From the NCBI GenBank assembly GCA_037102815.1, contig BTPP01000002.1, forward strand, positions 4,154,001 through 4,218,000: a stretch of DNA of 64,000 bases, read 5' to 3'. Made by a program: the position numbers and the translations under genes. Below, in pieces: positions 11,406 to 23,249 of this stretch. The DNA comes from Neurospora intermedia. Lineage: Eukaryota > Ascomycota > Sordariomycetes > Sordariales > Sordariaceae. How positions within the stretch are numbered: the first letter of the stretch is position 1; every line of letters starts with the position of its first letter. The notes under the pieces were generated by a model. It ran no database searches. It had not been told where the DNA came from and worked only from the letters and a program-made list of their open reading frames with translations.

Positions 11406-14400
11406 ATGGTGCAGGCGCCCATGATCTCGGTGCCCCTCAAGGCCACAAGCGAGATTGACTGGGTTGCTCCCCTCAAGAACTACATTCGAAATACGTACGG
11501 CGATGATCCGGAGCGCTATGCCGAAGAATGTGCGACCCTCAACCGGTTACGCCAGGACATGCGAGGCGCCGGGAAGGACAGCACGTCGGGAAGGGACCTG
11601 CTCTATCGCTACTACGGCCAGCTCGAACTTTTGGATTTGAGATTTCCGGTGGACGAGAAGAACATCAAGATTTCCTTTACATGGTATTGTCCCTTCCAGC
11701 GCGGCTAAACAACGTATGTGTTCGGGACCCACATCGGTTGCTAACCATCTGCTGCTTCTGTAGGTTCGACGCTTTTACTCACAAGCCCACAGCGCAATAT
11801 TCGCTGGCTTTTGAGAAGGCCTCCATCATCTTCAACATTTCCGCCGTTCTATCCTGCCATGCGGCACACCAATTGCGAACCGAGGAGGCGGGACTCAAGA
11901 CGGCATACCACTCGTTCCAGGCCTCGGCCGGCATGTTCACCTACATCAACGAGAACTTCCTCCACGCGCCCTCGTCCGATCTGAGCAGGGAAACGGTCAA
12001 GACGCTGATCAGCATCATGTTGGCCCAGGCGCAAGAGGTCTTCCTTGAGAAGCAGATTGCTGATCAAAAGAAGAATGGTCTGCTCGCCAAGTTGTCTAGC
12101 CAAGCAGCCGCTCTCTACGCCCAGGCTGTTGAGGGCGTTCAAGAAAACGTCACCAAGGCCATTTTCGAGAAAGTTTGGCTGTCTGTGGTCCAGGTAAGTT
12201 GTGTTGGCGTAGGGTCCGGATCAAGAAGGATGGGAAATCTGGGGCAAAACTGACACAAAATAATAGATCAAGCTTAACTTCATGAACTCACTCGCCCAGT
12301 ACTACCAAGCCCTCGCTGATGAGGATGCAAACTCTTATGGCGTGGCCATTGCGCGCCTTGAAATTGCACAGGGTCTTGCCAAAGAAGCAAACAAGATGGC
12401 ACACAGTTTTCCTACCTCAGTGCCCCCGAACTCGAATTTGACCTCCGACTGTGGCCACATCCTGGCAGATGCGACCAAAAGACACCTCGCAACTGTCAAG
12501 GAAAAGTTGGAGGAACTCAACAAGGAAAATGACATGATCTATCATCAACCCGTACCTGCCGAGGCCAGCGTTGCACCTGTCCCCAAGCTGCCGGCTGCGA
12601 AACCGATACCCGTTAGCGAGCTATATGCCGGCCAGGATATTCAACGGATTACCGGCCCCGATCTATTCGCGAAAATTGTGCCTCTTGCGGTTACCGAATC
12701 GGCTAGCTTGTACGATGAAGAGAAGGCCAAGCTGGTGAGAGCAGAGACGGAAAGAGTAGAAACCGCAAACAGCGAGATGGCGGCTAGCCTAGACTATCTC
12801 AGGCTTCCGGGCGCTCTTCAAGTTTTGAAGGGAGGGTTCGATCAGGATATCCTTCCTGACGAAGACTTTAGGACATGGTGTGTGGATGTCGCGGATCACG
12901 AAAGCCCTCATAGGATTTTCGAACATCTTCATACCGAAAAGCAGGCCATTTCAACAATACTGGATAAGAGTAGCAGGCAGTTGGATATGGAGGAAAGCGT
13001 GTGTGAGAAGATGCGTTCCAAGTACGATGCGGAATGGACCCAGCAGCCGAGTTCACGGTTGACCACTACGCTCAGAACGGACATTAGGAGGTATAGGGAG
13101 GCCTTGGAAGTGGCAGCGAAGAGTGACGGGCAGCTCGCGACAAAGCTGAGAGCCAACGAAAACGAGTTGGACGAGATGCGCCAGGCCGCGCAGCATGGAG
13201 AGATTGATGAGTTGTTCCAGAGAGCAGTCAGGAAGTCGCGAAAGTCAAACCCGAATAGCCCCGCCACCGTGGAGCCTAACCTTTTGGAGGCCGATTTTGA
13301 TGACGGTGGCCCGAGTGTGGTTGAGCAGATCCAAAAGGTGGAAGATATTCTGAAGAAGCTCAGCTTGGTGAAGAAGGAGCGTCTGCAGGTACTACAGGAT
13401 CTGAAGCAAAAGGTATGTTGATCACGATGAAGAGTCGTGTATGGTTCATCAAGAGCTGACAAAACAACAGGCGCACAGTGATGATATTTCCCAAATTCTT
13501 ATTCTCAACAAGAAGTCGATTGCAAACTATGAGCAGCAACTCTTCCAACAGGAATTGGAGAAGTTCAGGCCTCATCAGAACCGCCTCGTGCAAGCTTCAC
13601 ACAAGCAGGCTGCTCTCATGAGGGAGCTTACAGTAACATTTAACAATCTCCTTCAGGACAAGCGAGTGCGTGCCGACCAAAGCCGATACGAGTCGGTACA
13701 ACGATCGCGTACCTCCGTTATCAACAAGTACAAGCGTGCCTACCAAGAGTTCTTGGACCTTGAGGCGGGTCTGCAGAGTGCCAAGAACTGGTATAAGGAT
13801 ATGCGACAGGAGGCCGAGAGCCTGGAGAAGAACGTCGAGGCGTTCGTCAATAACCGTAGAGCTGAGGGCGCCCAGCTTCTCAACCAGATCGAGCAGGACC
13901 GGGCTGCCAACAAGAGCTCCCACGCCGCGATGGAACAAGAGCGGTTGAAGAATCTCATGGAGCGCATGTCGATGGACCCATCACCGACCTCCCCCAAGCC
14001 TTCATCGGGATCAGGAGGCCGACCTACGCCCGCTCCCTTATCATTTGCTCCAGCAGCTGTCTCCAACACGCCACTGTCAGCCTACCAAAAGTCTAACTTT
14101 TCTACCCAGTATCCCGCCTCGCCGCCAGCCACACAAGTTCCCCACAACCCCGGGGGCCAGCAACAGACCCCCTATCAACAATACAACCCCAGCTCCCTCG
14201 GCCGCATCCCCGGCCCCGCCTCCCCACCTCCGAACCAAACAAGCTTCAACATCGGGCCTGGCCGCCACCCGGCCTCTCCGCCGCCGACGCAAACCTCCTT
14301 CGCCCAATCCCGCCCTTACAGCTTGACGACGTACGGTAACCCTTCAGCACTGAATCCTCAGGGTGGACAACCGCAGCAATCGCAGCCAGGAGGCTACGTC

Positions 14401-14655
14401 CCTCCAGGCTTCGTCCCACCTCCGCCGCCTCCGGGACCCCCGCCGCTGGGTCCGCAGCAAACGGTGCATTATGGCGGGAACGAGTATTATGCGGGTGCCA
14501 TGGGTAACCCGAATATTGGAAGGCCGGCGTCAGGGCAGCAGGGGCCGCAGGGGCAGCAAGGGGGTTGGGGACAGCCGCCGCCGCAACAGCAGCTGTATCA
14601 GCAGCAGGGAGGGGGAGGGGGTGATCCTTGGGCTGGGCTGAGTGCTTGGAAGTGA
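11406..14655 (+). CDS. bro-1: BRO1-domain vacuolar sorting protein (ESCRT accessory)
   Basis: This is a class E vacuolar protein sorting factor that acts at endosomes with ESCRT-III (Snf7) and recruits the deubiquitinase Doa4 in yeast. Exons 11406-11683, 11764-12193, 12267-13412 and 13471-14655 close to 1012 residues. The start lies in the strong context CCCAACATGG. The BRO1 domain covers about residues 5-390, opening with PMISVPLKATSEIDW and including FEKASIIFNISAVLS. A coiled-coil V-shaped domain follows to about residue 800. The C-terminal 200 residues are rich in Pro, Gln and Gly (GFVPPPPPPGPPPLG), the usual partner-binding tail. The related pH-signalling protein PalA/Rim20 shares the BRO1 domain but usually lacks such a tail and is shorter. 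The gene is convergent with the carnitine acetyltransferase. Confidence 0.93.
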
Positions 14656-15476
14656 GAGGATACATGTGTTTATGGATATTGTAGGTACGCTTAAGCTCAA
14701 AAGTGAAATGAAGAGTTGGAGAACGTATAAGGAAGGTTACAGGGATGGGGAGGAAAGAAGTTGAGCTGAGCGGCAGGTGGCGGTCTCATTGGTTATTGGT
14801 TAGTAGCAGGAGGTTAGAAAGAATATATTGACAACCCCATTTTCTCGTGCAATATCTGAGGAGGTAGTCCTAAAAGCGGATTTAGGCACCTACTTAAAGT
14901 GAGTAGTAGTACCTGACAGCTTAGTGAATGGTTCGCAAAGTCTTTGTGTGAACACATTCTGAAAAGGTGGACAATATCCACAGCGAAAGAGTCTTCAACA
15001 ACATCAACACGATATATCAACATATCGTACGGTTTCACAAGACATGGCGAGCACGAGGGCTTGATGCAAATTTTGTCCAGATATGTATGCCACTTGATAC
15101 CGACCCTCCTCCTCGTCAGACAAAAACTACCTGCACCAGATGTAGAAACAGATGGTATATATGAAGTTGAAACAAACAAAAGAAGACTGAAAACAAAGAC
15201 GAAAAAAGAAGTAAAAAAAAAAAAAAAGAGACATCATGATATATAGCTAAAATGGACTGGTACAACATGCATGCTACTGCTCTTCCTTGTTCTTCTTCTG
15301 CTTCTTCTTCTTCCCTTGTATCCCCCTTCCGGATTCTATGTATCTTTTTCCTTATCCAAAACTCATGTCATGCTCTTCATTTCCTTCATTTCCTTTCCTT
15401 TCCTTCCCTCCCTTTCCTCTTCTTTCCACGTTCCTCAACTTCCCATGCCCTAGCCCAAAAGCCTACAGCCTATAGC
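14656..15476. other. 3' intergenic region between convergent bro-1 and carnitine acetyltransferase
   Basis: 820 bases shared by two converging 3' ends. They hold a purine-rich stretch with an A15 run near 15214-15228 and a pyrimidine-rich stretch at 15280-15440 on the + strand. No gene is seen. Confidence 0.6.
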
Positions 15477-17552
15477 TTAGAGCTTGGACTTGGGAGCCTC
15501 CAGAGTGGGGGTAAGGAGATCGCGGAGGTCGTTGGCGGCCTCGTTGAGGTAGTAGCTCATCCTGTCGGAGCCGAGGCCCTTGGAGACAATGTTAAAGTTG
15601 AGGCTGTTGAAAGTCTCACATGTTAGCATTTTTCATCTGATTGTCATGTATGCGGGAAAAGAAAGGGGTGGAGCAACTAACCTGTTCTCGTTAATCATGT
15701 AAGCAATACCGAATCCTTGGTCAATAACCTGGCTCCATCCGTATCCGTTGAAAAACTCGGAGCTCAGCTGGGAAGTAGACAGGTACCACGAACTCGAGTA
15801 TCCGTAGGCGGGGTCCTGGTACAGAGCGGGGACCTCCTGGTTGGGCTCGAGCAGGCGCTTGAGGCCAAACAGGTGGCGGTCGACGCCCTTGCCGTCCGAG
15901 GCGGCCGAGATGTACTCGAGGTGGGCGTCAATGGCCTTACGGAAGAGCTCGACCTTGGTCTTGTCGTCGACGCTCGCGTCGTTGGCGGCCTTGCAAAAGG
16001 CCACGCTGGCCTCGCTGACGGAGCGGCACGTCTCGGTGCGACCCTGCTGGAAGCGGCGGGTGGCGGCCGACTCGTACGTCGGACGGTTCTTGCCGTACAT
16101 CTTGTAGTAGGCCAGCTGGATGATCATCTGCACGTAGGCGTCGGGGGAGCACTTGAACTTCTTGATCAGACCCTTGCCGTAGCCCTGGAAGGCTTGCACC
16201 GCGAGCTGGTGCTGGCCGATGACGTTGTTGAAGTCAGTAATGGCCCGGTCGATCTCGGCCTGGACCTCCTTGGTGACGGTGAACTTGACGGCTTCGGGCT
16301 CGGGCAGGTTGGAGCGCACCGAGGGGTCAGAGAAGTCGAGCTTGTTGTTGAAGATGACGTCGTTGACGAAGTCGTTGAGGCGGTGAGTGGGCGTGCCGTC
16401 CATCATGCTGTGCTCGCCCATGAAACCCGAGGTGCCGTTGTCGTTGACGATAAACTGGAGAGGCTTGTCGTACCAGCGGTTCTGGCCGTCACCGTGCCAG
16501 TACTGGTGAGCGCGCTCCTCGAGGGTGACAGGGGCGGCATCGTCAAGGCAGACGACGAAGGAAGAAGCCTCAATGGCCTCGAGAGCCTTGGCGTTCTTGG
16601 GGTCGGCGGAGAGGAGAGTAGCGCGGGCGTCGGTCCAGACGTCGCGGTTTTCAGAGGTGAGAGCACCGACAGCGGGGGCGCGCGAGGCGGCGAGCTCGTA
16701 GACGCGCTTGAAGGCCTGCTCGAGCTCAGCAGTGTTGAGCTGCTTGCCACCAACCTCATGGTAGATCTTGTAGAACTGGTTCTTCCGGATGGCGAGGATG
16801 TACTTGTGCTCGTCGGCGCTGAACTTGACGGGGTAATCGGCGGGCTTGGCAGCAACGCGGCTGGCGTTGAACATCCACTTGTAAGAGTCCATGCAGATGG
16901 GGAGCTTCTTCATGTACTCGGGCTCGAGAGTGCCCTGGTCGACCATCTTCTTAAACTCGAGAGCGGCGGTGGTGATGGCAGCAGCGCGCTTGGCAGGGTC
17001 GCGGCGGCGGCGGTCATCGCGATGAGAGTAGAAGTAGCTGACGTAGGGGACAACGGGGTCGCGGTAGGAGAGGTAGGCCGCATCGTTCCACCACTCGTAG
17101 AGCCAGTTCTTGTGCTTGGGGTCTTCGCGACGAGCGACGAGCTTCTCCTGGAGCTTGCGACCAGGACCATTGGGGGCAATGAAGGCATCAATGGCCTTCT
17201 TACTGTTCTCGAGCTCCTGGGGACTGAGAAGGGGCTTCAAAGACTGGTAGTAGCGGGCAGCCGTCTCCTCGAGGGTAGGGACGGGTAGACGGGGGAGAGA
17301 CTCCTGGAAGCGGAGCATGGGGCCTTTGGACTTGTCCTCGACATAGCCGGCGGGGAGGGAGCTGTTCTTCCTTGTTTGCGCCATGGCGGAGATTCTCTGA
17401 AGAGAGAAAGGTCGTCAGTCAGTCGCGTGCGCAACAAGGAAGGGAGACCATCCATAACTTACAAGAGGGGAGATAGCAGCGGGGGTGGGTTGTCTAAAGA
17501 GGTGTCTAAGCGTAGTAGACCGAGCCTCAGATCGTACAATGGAAGCCAACAT
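15477..17552 (-). CDS. CAT2: carnitine O-acetyltransferase with mitochondrial presequence and PTS1
   Basis: The enzyme transfers acetyl groups between CoA and carnitine so that acetyl units can cross peroxisomal and mitochondrial membranes during growth on fatty acids or acetate. Minus-strand exons 17552-17463, 17396-15682 and 15603-15477 close to 643 residues. Catalytic His359 sits in GEHSMMDGTP. Exon 1 encodes a 30-residue Arg/Ser/Thr-rich presequence (MLASIVRSEARSTTLRHLFR). A second, better-placed ATG at 17384 (context GCCATGG, Met35) would give a 609-residue form without it. The last exon ends in PKSKL, a canonical peroxisomal targeting signal. The layout matches CAT2 of yeast and AcuJ of Aspergillus, which serve both organelles from one gene. 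Two CCGAGG motifs lie upstream. The first ATG of the frame is 17552; the open frame continues upstream only from a GTG. Confidence 0.92.
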
Positions 17553-17977
17553 TACTCGATAACCACGGACAATGGTGGAGCTGAGAAGAAGAAGAGGAAG
17601 AAGAATAACAAGCAGTGAAGACGGGAACGGGAAGCGGAAAGGGGAAAAATAATAAAAAGAGAAAGCTGGACAGTGAGGCAGACGCGGGAGGCGAGGCAAG
17701 TTATGAGGCAGAGACGTGGAGGCGGTGGGTTTGATGTACACCTTGAGGGGTGCTGCCGACTACGACTCGGTAGCTCGGAAGTCGGAACAAGTGGACACTT
17801 TTGGGCTTGTCTCGTGGATATTGTTTACTCGTGGAGGTGGCCCATGGGGGGGGATGGTTGTCGATGGAGACGGGCAAGACGGGGGGAGACCGGGGCACGG
17901 GAGACAAACCACCACCGACATGAAACCTTGACCGGACTTATTGTAGGGTACCTTGAGGGTATGTATATCTCTGCAGG

Positions 17978-17983
17978 CCGAGG
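17978..17983 (-). promoter_or_regulatory. possible FAR-binding motif (CCTCGG on minus strand)
   Basis: CCTCGG on the minus strand about 430 bases upstream of the first ATG of the carnitine acetyltransferase. The motif and its role in FarA/FarB regulation are established in Aspergillus; its use here is inferred. One copy is close to chance expectation. Confidence 0.25.
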
Positions 17984-18521
17984 CTTTGTCTCCAAAAACT
18001 GAAAGAGATACCTAGATCTCACCAATCCTACCCCAACTGAGAGCCAATGTCAGACTATGGTATCCTCCGCTCACCATGTCGTCGACCATGTCCCAACTGT
18101 CTCTTCAGATCAGATCCCATGATGGTGGTCCGTGGTGCTTGCTGGTGCTTGATTCCGCCGTCGTGGTACCTGTCTGTTCTCATTCCATCCTATGTATCTC
18201 CCTATGTACCCGTCTGTGTACCCGCTTCGCGGGGATCTTTCCGCCCGCACGTTCTTCTCTCCCCATTCCCCCATCTCCCGTCTCTTTAGTTTCTCCAACT
18301 GCCCGTTGAACTGGGATTGGATTGGGAGGAACTAAAAATACGTGGGGCAATTACACATTCCGTCGCTATCTACATCGGCCGCTGAAATGATTGATGTGAG
18401 AGGCCGAGCATACGCCGTAGACTACCGTGACTACGTAGGTAGGCGACAGCGGAGGTACAATGAACAAAAAAAGTGGATGCGCTTGTCCGAGTGACCCACT
18501 GGCTGACCCCATTTACCCCTC

Positions 18522-18533
18522 GAGCCGAGGCTC
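18522..18533 (-). promoter_or_regulatory. possible FAR-binding site in inverted-repeat context
   Basis: gagccgaggctc is the exact reverse complement of the 12-mer in intron 2 of the FAR gene (5434-5445). It contains CCTCGG on the minus strand, about 970 bases upstream of the carnitine acetyltransferase. Shared 12-mers are expected by chance in a window of this size, so the support is contextual only. Confidence 0.25.
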
Positions 18534-19938
18534 AAAGTAGCCGACGGCAATGGCATTGACGATTGCCAAGAAACTCTGTCCCCAATTCAGGCCCAGTGAG
18601 CTTGAGTCCCGGCCCAGAACAGGAAAGAAAGCCAAGAGGGCCGCCAAACTCCAACCCCACGTTTTGCCGTTGGTGGTGGGTGGATGTCTTCCTCCTCCCC
18701 AACTAACTGAACCCAAATGAGTTCAATCAAAGTTGATCTTGATCGGATTGGTGCGCATCACAAACACCAAAGCAAAGAAACTCATCCATATGTCCGGCTC
18801 GCAGAAGTAGAAGTGTGCCTCACTCAACCTTTCTCTCCTGCTGACTTCCCAAGTGGAAGTGAAGTCACATGCACATTTGACTTCCCTTCCGGCCGCCGAC
18901 GAACTGTGCTTGCTGCTGACAGACTGACATGCTGTCCTACCATTCATCTTCATCCACAATCATCCACTTCCGGCCTTCATTTTTACTGTCTCCCCAAATT
19001 ATCAGTCAGTCAGTCCAGTGCTGTGAAATGGAAGCCCCAACAAGTCACGTCACCACGCACTTTTCCACTTCACCTCAGGGTTGCGGCGGGTCTCTGCGGG
19101 TTAGCGGATGCCTGACATGAGAACGTCTGAGAGACGACATATGACTGGTCAGCTGAGGTTTCGCTTGGGGGAAGGGAGGCTTTCACATGTCATCCAACTT
19201 GGCAACAACCGTTGGAGCGGGCTGCAGGGTCAACACCACAAAGAACTAATGGAAATAACACGCAGAGATGTCACAGAAGGCTGCAGAATTTCCATATTTT
19301 GTGAAATTCGATTTGTTGGTTGTCAATGTAACGGCACGCGGACGCAAAAGCTTATGGCTTTTTTTTTTTTTGGTTTGAGTTCTTGCCGCGCTTCCATGTT
19401 GAGTTGCACGTGTTGAACATTCGTATTGGAGAATCCCTGATGTTGATCTGTGAACATCACGAATTGTTAAAAAGCTGGCATGTGAAGTTTAGTTATTGTG
19501 GCTTTGGATTCAGACTTCAATTTTTGGCCAGGTAACTTCTGATTCCTTTTCCTTGTACGTTACATTATACATGAGCTTGCTTTCTCCCCCAGACAGCCTC
19601 TCGATGCAACAACCAAAGAGCACAATGTCAATCTTGTGTAGCCGAATAACCTAGCGAAAAGAAAAACATAACTCCTGATAACCCAATGTCAATACCTTTA
19701 ACACCGAGAACGAATAGGGAAAATGAAGAGTTCAACATTTGGACGATGATCATTCCCTTCTGTAACAACAAAATCCAGAATGGATGACTAGGCGCTGCCA
19801 CGACCACCCACCCACCAACACACGGAGAGCGGTAGCAGCAAGTAATACTTCTAGTAGTAACATTATACAACACTTGTACCAATTTCCGCCGGTAGAACCG
19901 TTACACGTTTTTCAAACAAACCCGATTCTGGAGGCGAC

Positions 19939-22170
19939 TCATGCCTCGTATGTCTTCACCTGGCCTTCTGCGCTCAGGGGTTGAACTGATCCTACCGCAG
20001 GTGGCGCGTGGAAGCTCATCCTCTGCCCGTCCGTCAACGCCTCTTGGGCCAACTTGACGCCTTGCTCTCCACCAACCGCAGCGGCCGCCTTGAGCCCTTC
20101 TTGAACCTCCCGTACCCGCTTCTTGAATGATAGGCGGTCCAAGAACAACTGCTGGCGCGCGCGCTCGAGTTCTCGCCTCTCGGCTTGCAGGATCGCCTCC
20201 ATCTCGTTGAAGTACTTGAGCTTCAACTCCATCTTCTCCAATGTCACGTTTACCGCTGCCGATACAAGGCGGGTCATTTCCCTCTCTTCGTGCGAGGCAA
20301 GGCCGCCGGCTCTCGCTCCCATTGTCGCAAGCGGGATGTTCGCCAAAGCCGATGTCTTGGTTGTCGTGGTGGTTGTGGAAACGGTAGTTGTAGTTGTGGT
20401 AGTCTCCTGCCTGATATCCACCTCCATCGAGTCGCCACTCTTCTCCTTCTCCTTGCCCTTATCCTCCGACTCTGTACTTTCAGCCCCACCTTCAAGCTTG
20501 TTGCGCAGTCCTTGTTTAAGAAGCTCTGCCGACTTCCCGGCAGCGGCTGCTGTGCTGGCCGGATCCGCAAGGCTGGCAAGAAATCCGACAACAGACATGA
20601 CCGGGTTGTCAACTTGGCTGAATGGAAGCTGCCCTCCGTGACTGCCCAACATTTGTAGCCCAACAGGAGCGTCCAACTTCTCGGATTCCAGATACTTGTC
20701 CTCGATATCCAGCTGCAGGAACTGCAGCACGCACTCCTCGCGCGTCCTCGTTCCGACGTACTCAGCGATCTCACCCCAGTCATCGTCGTACCTTTCCAGC
20801 GCCTCCAAAAGCCTGAGAGTCTCGGCATCGCTCCAGGGCGCATCTCGGTCGAGGATCGAGGTGTATGTCGGATTCTCCATTCTGGTGTAACTGGCGTTGG
20901 TTTGGTTGGCTGGAAGACGGCCTTCCAGGTAGCAGCTGGGGCACATGTCGTACTTCGTCTTCGAATTAACATCGGCCTGTGAGCTGTGGTAGTAGATCCG
21001 AGTGCAGTCAATGCCGCAGTTGCAGCAAATCACCTTGGCGATAGGTGCTTTGGTAAGGGCGTCGGCTTCCGACGCGCCGTTAGCGGCCGGGGTCTCTCCA
21101 TTGGTCTTGTTCAGCTTGTTGTTCTTAGCATTGGCCTCGTAGATGTTGCGTCCCAGCTCGAGAGTCTGTTCGTTCTTGGGTACAGGTGTGGCGGTAGCCT
21201 TCGCTTCGGTGTCCTTGCTGGGCTTCCCTTCGACGAGAGCAGGGTCCGCAGCGGGCTGCCATGGCTGAAGACCACGAGGGGTGTCGACAATGATCTTGAA
21301 ATGACCGGTAAAGGGGGGACCGACATGCGATGGCCGCTGGTCGGCATCAACCTGTTCAACATGGTCAGCATGGACACAAGGCTAATAGCAGGAAGCGGTA
21401 GAAGCGCACTTGGTAGTTAATAAGACCCCACTGTTCAAGGAAAGCATGGACGCGCATGATGGCGCAAACATCACCAGCCAGGTTACGTCTGCAAGCCGTG
21501 ACAGTGAGGTACTCGTATGGCACCAGTCGGTAGGTGTCGATCATGAAGTCGCGATAGTCCTTGTATACGGCAGGCGTCTTGCTACGGTTTCTGTTGTTGA
21601 AGAACTCTGGCAGCGCTTTCCTCTCGATATTGTGAATAGTGTTCCGATCAAACCAGGTGCTGTAGCTGGGAAGAATAATGGCGTGCGTCTGTGATATGAC
21701 ATGCTCTCGCGCAGCATTGCCGATCTGCTCTTTTGTTTTGGCGACATCGCCGGAGCCTTCGTTGGTGCTGGCGCCATCACCATTCTGAGCTGTCTCTTCC
21801 TTGGGCGCGTCACCCATCTCTTCGTCTTCGGGGGCAGTTGCCGCGACGACGGCACCTTCGGAGGCATCTAAAGGAGTGGCGGATGCAGCACCAGGCGCCG
21901 GCGTGCTGTCATCTTGTTTGATGGTTGGTTCGGGGCCTTCGCCCATCTGTACATCTGAACGCGCCACAACCGCAGTTAGAAAATGCGCTAAACTACAAGA
22001 TCGACATGCGGTTGCCAGGGATGTCTCAAGGGAAATGGGCAGAGACGGGCTTTACCTTCGCTCTGGTTGCCAGCGGTGCTGTCTGGCAAAGGTGGCTGTG
22101 CTAGAATAGGATTCGCACTTGGCGACGCGCCATTGTTGGGCGTGCCGTAGTTAACGGATCCCTCCTCCAT
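19939..22170 (-). CDS. rsc8: RSC8/SWI3-family chromatin remodelling subunit
   Basis: This is a scaffold subunit of SWI/SNF-type remodelling complexes in the nucleus. Minus-strand exons 22170-22056, 21954-21410 and 21351-19939 close to 690 residues. The SWIRM domain covers about residues 120-220 ([29 protein letters not shown]). A ZZ-like zinc segment follows ([15 protein letters not shown] ... [11 protein letters not shown]), then a SANT domain ([29 protein letters not shown]). The C-terminal region carries a long Leu/Glu/Arg-rich coiled coil used for dimerisation in the family. Intron 2 has the weak donor GTGCGC, but the joined frame ([18 protein letters not shown]) matches the family well. 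Length and domain order favour RSC8 over the longer SWI3. Confidence 0.92.
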
Positions 22171-23249
22171 GGCGGCGACGGCGACTAAGATAGCAGGAGG
22201 ATGAGGTGAGCGAACAAACACGCGGCGGCTGCTTTGGGCTGTGAACGATGGCGAGGGAGCGGATGAAGATTGACGCAATTGATTTGTATGGCGTTGTATT
22301 TGCTAGTGAAGTTGCAAAGGACCAATCTCGTATTACAAGGAAATCGAACTCGATGGTTTGGGGCGCAAAAGTATTTGTAGTTGCGATGGGTCTTGTCCGG
22401 GGAGGGGGGACTGTTCGTGATGTCGTCGCGTTGGAGAAAATGCAACAAATGAATTTCGCGCCTGGCCACGCAAGGTGAAGTGAATTGGCCCTGCTGCTGA
22501 GTTGACAGCAGGCAGGCGTGCCCGCCGCAGCTCACCTCAATGCGTCCCTTCAGTTGGCAGGCCAGAGTTCAGTGAGAAGGGACCGGTCACGTGAAGATAC
22601 GAGAGACCAGCCACTTCCACTTCCGGATGAGTTTCTGTCAATCACCCAGTCTTGACTGAGGCACCAGCCACATTCTACTCTTTTGTTAGCCACATATTCA
22701 TGGTTTCTCCACATCCATGCCTAGACAGGTAGGCACCTAGGTACACAATGAAGTACATACACTGCATGGAACTGAATTTCAGCTGGGCCGTTCCCCGCCA
22801 AAAAGTAGCTCACCACCCCGCCCGCTTTTGGCCGATAGTCGCTGTTGCTGTGCTGAAGCTACAGGGGGTTGACCTGCTGTAGCGCTGTGTGCGACCTTAG
22901 CGGCCCCGGACCTGGGGGTCGCCATTGCCGTGACCACCTAGGTACCTACTTTCAGTAGGTTGCATGCTGCCGTACCTCGGGCCGTCGTAGGCCTACACGT
23001 CGATCCATTGAAGCGTCATTGGCATCGATTCCCGCATTGCTCACCCACATGGGTCCCAGTCACCGGGTCCCCGATCGATCCCCGTTCCCCGTCCTCCGTC
23101 TCCCGTCTCCGTTCCTTCGTCGCTCCACAGTCAGTCGCCGAGACCGATCAACTAGCTCTCTATTCGACTCCGACACAACTTCCCAGCTCCTCCGCCCACC
23201 GAACCCTCCTCCGGACGCCGTTCCATCCACATACCCAAATCCATACACA
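22171..23249. promoter_or_regulatory. divergent promoter region between RSC8 and ETF-alpha
   Basis: 1.1 kb separates the start codons of two divergent genes. It contains palindromic ACCTAGGTACCTA at 22936-22948, a related ACCTAGGTAC at 22735-22744, and CCTCGG at 22975-22980. The first half is purine-rich on the + strand next to RSC8; the last 180 bases are C-rich leader of ETF-alpha. Confidence 0.6.
22975..22980 (+). promoter_or_regulatory. possible FAR-binding motif upstream of ETF-alpha
   Basis: CCTCGG lies 270 bases upstream of the ETF-alpha ATG, in the promoter of a gene needed to take electrons from acyl-CoA dehydrogenases. The role is inferred from the Aspergillus FarA/FarB motif; a single core copy is not significant alone. 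Confidence 0.28.

Larger units (their letters stand above)
17553..19938. other. upstream region of carnitine acetyltransferase
   Basis: 2.4 kb between the start of the carnitine acetyltransferase and the 3' end of RSC8. The first 150 bases are purine-rich on the + strand (a pyrimidine-rich leader for the minus gene). CCGAGG occurs at 17978-17983 and 18525-18530. A T12 run is near 19360. No gene is supportable. Confidence 0.5.

Noticed and set aside
15717-17288. 523-codon open frame on the + strand opposite the carnitine acetyltransferase
   Set aside because: It is the mirror of a strongly C-ending codon pattern on the minus strand. Its Leu/Val/Gly-rich product has no family, and the minus frame encodes a clear enzyme.
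17415-17741. Longer N-terminus for carnitine acetyltransferase beginning at 17741
   Set aside because: That open frame starts with GTG; the first ATG in frame is 17552, which begins a typical presequence.
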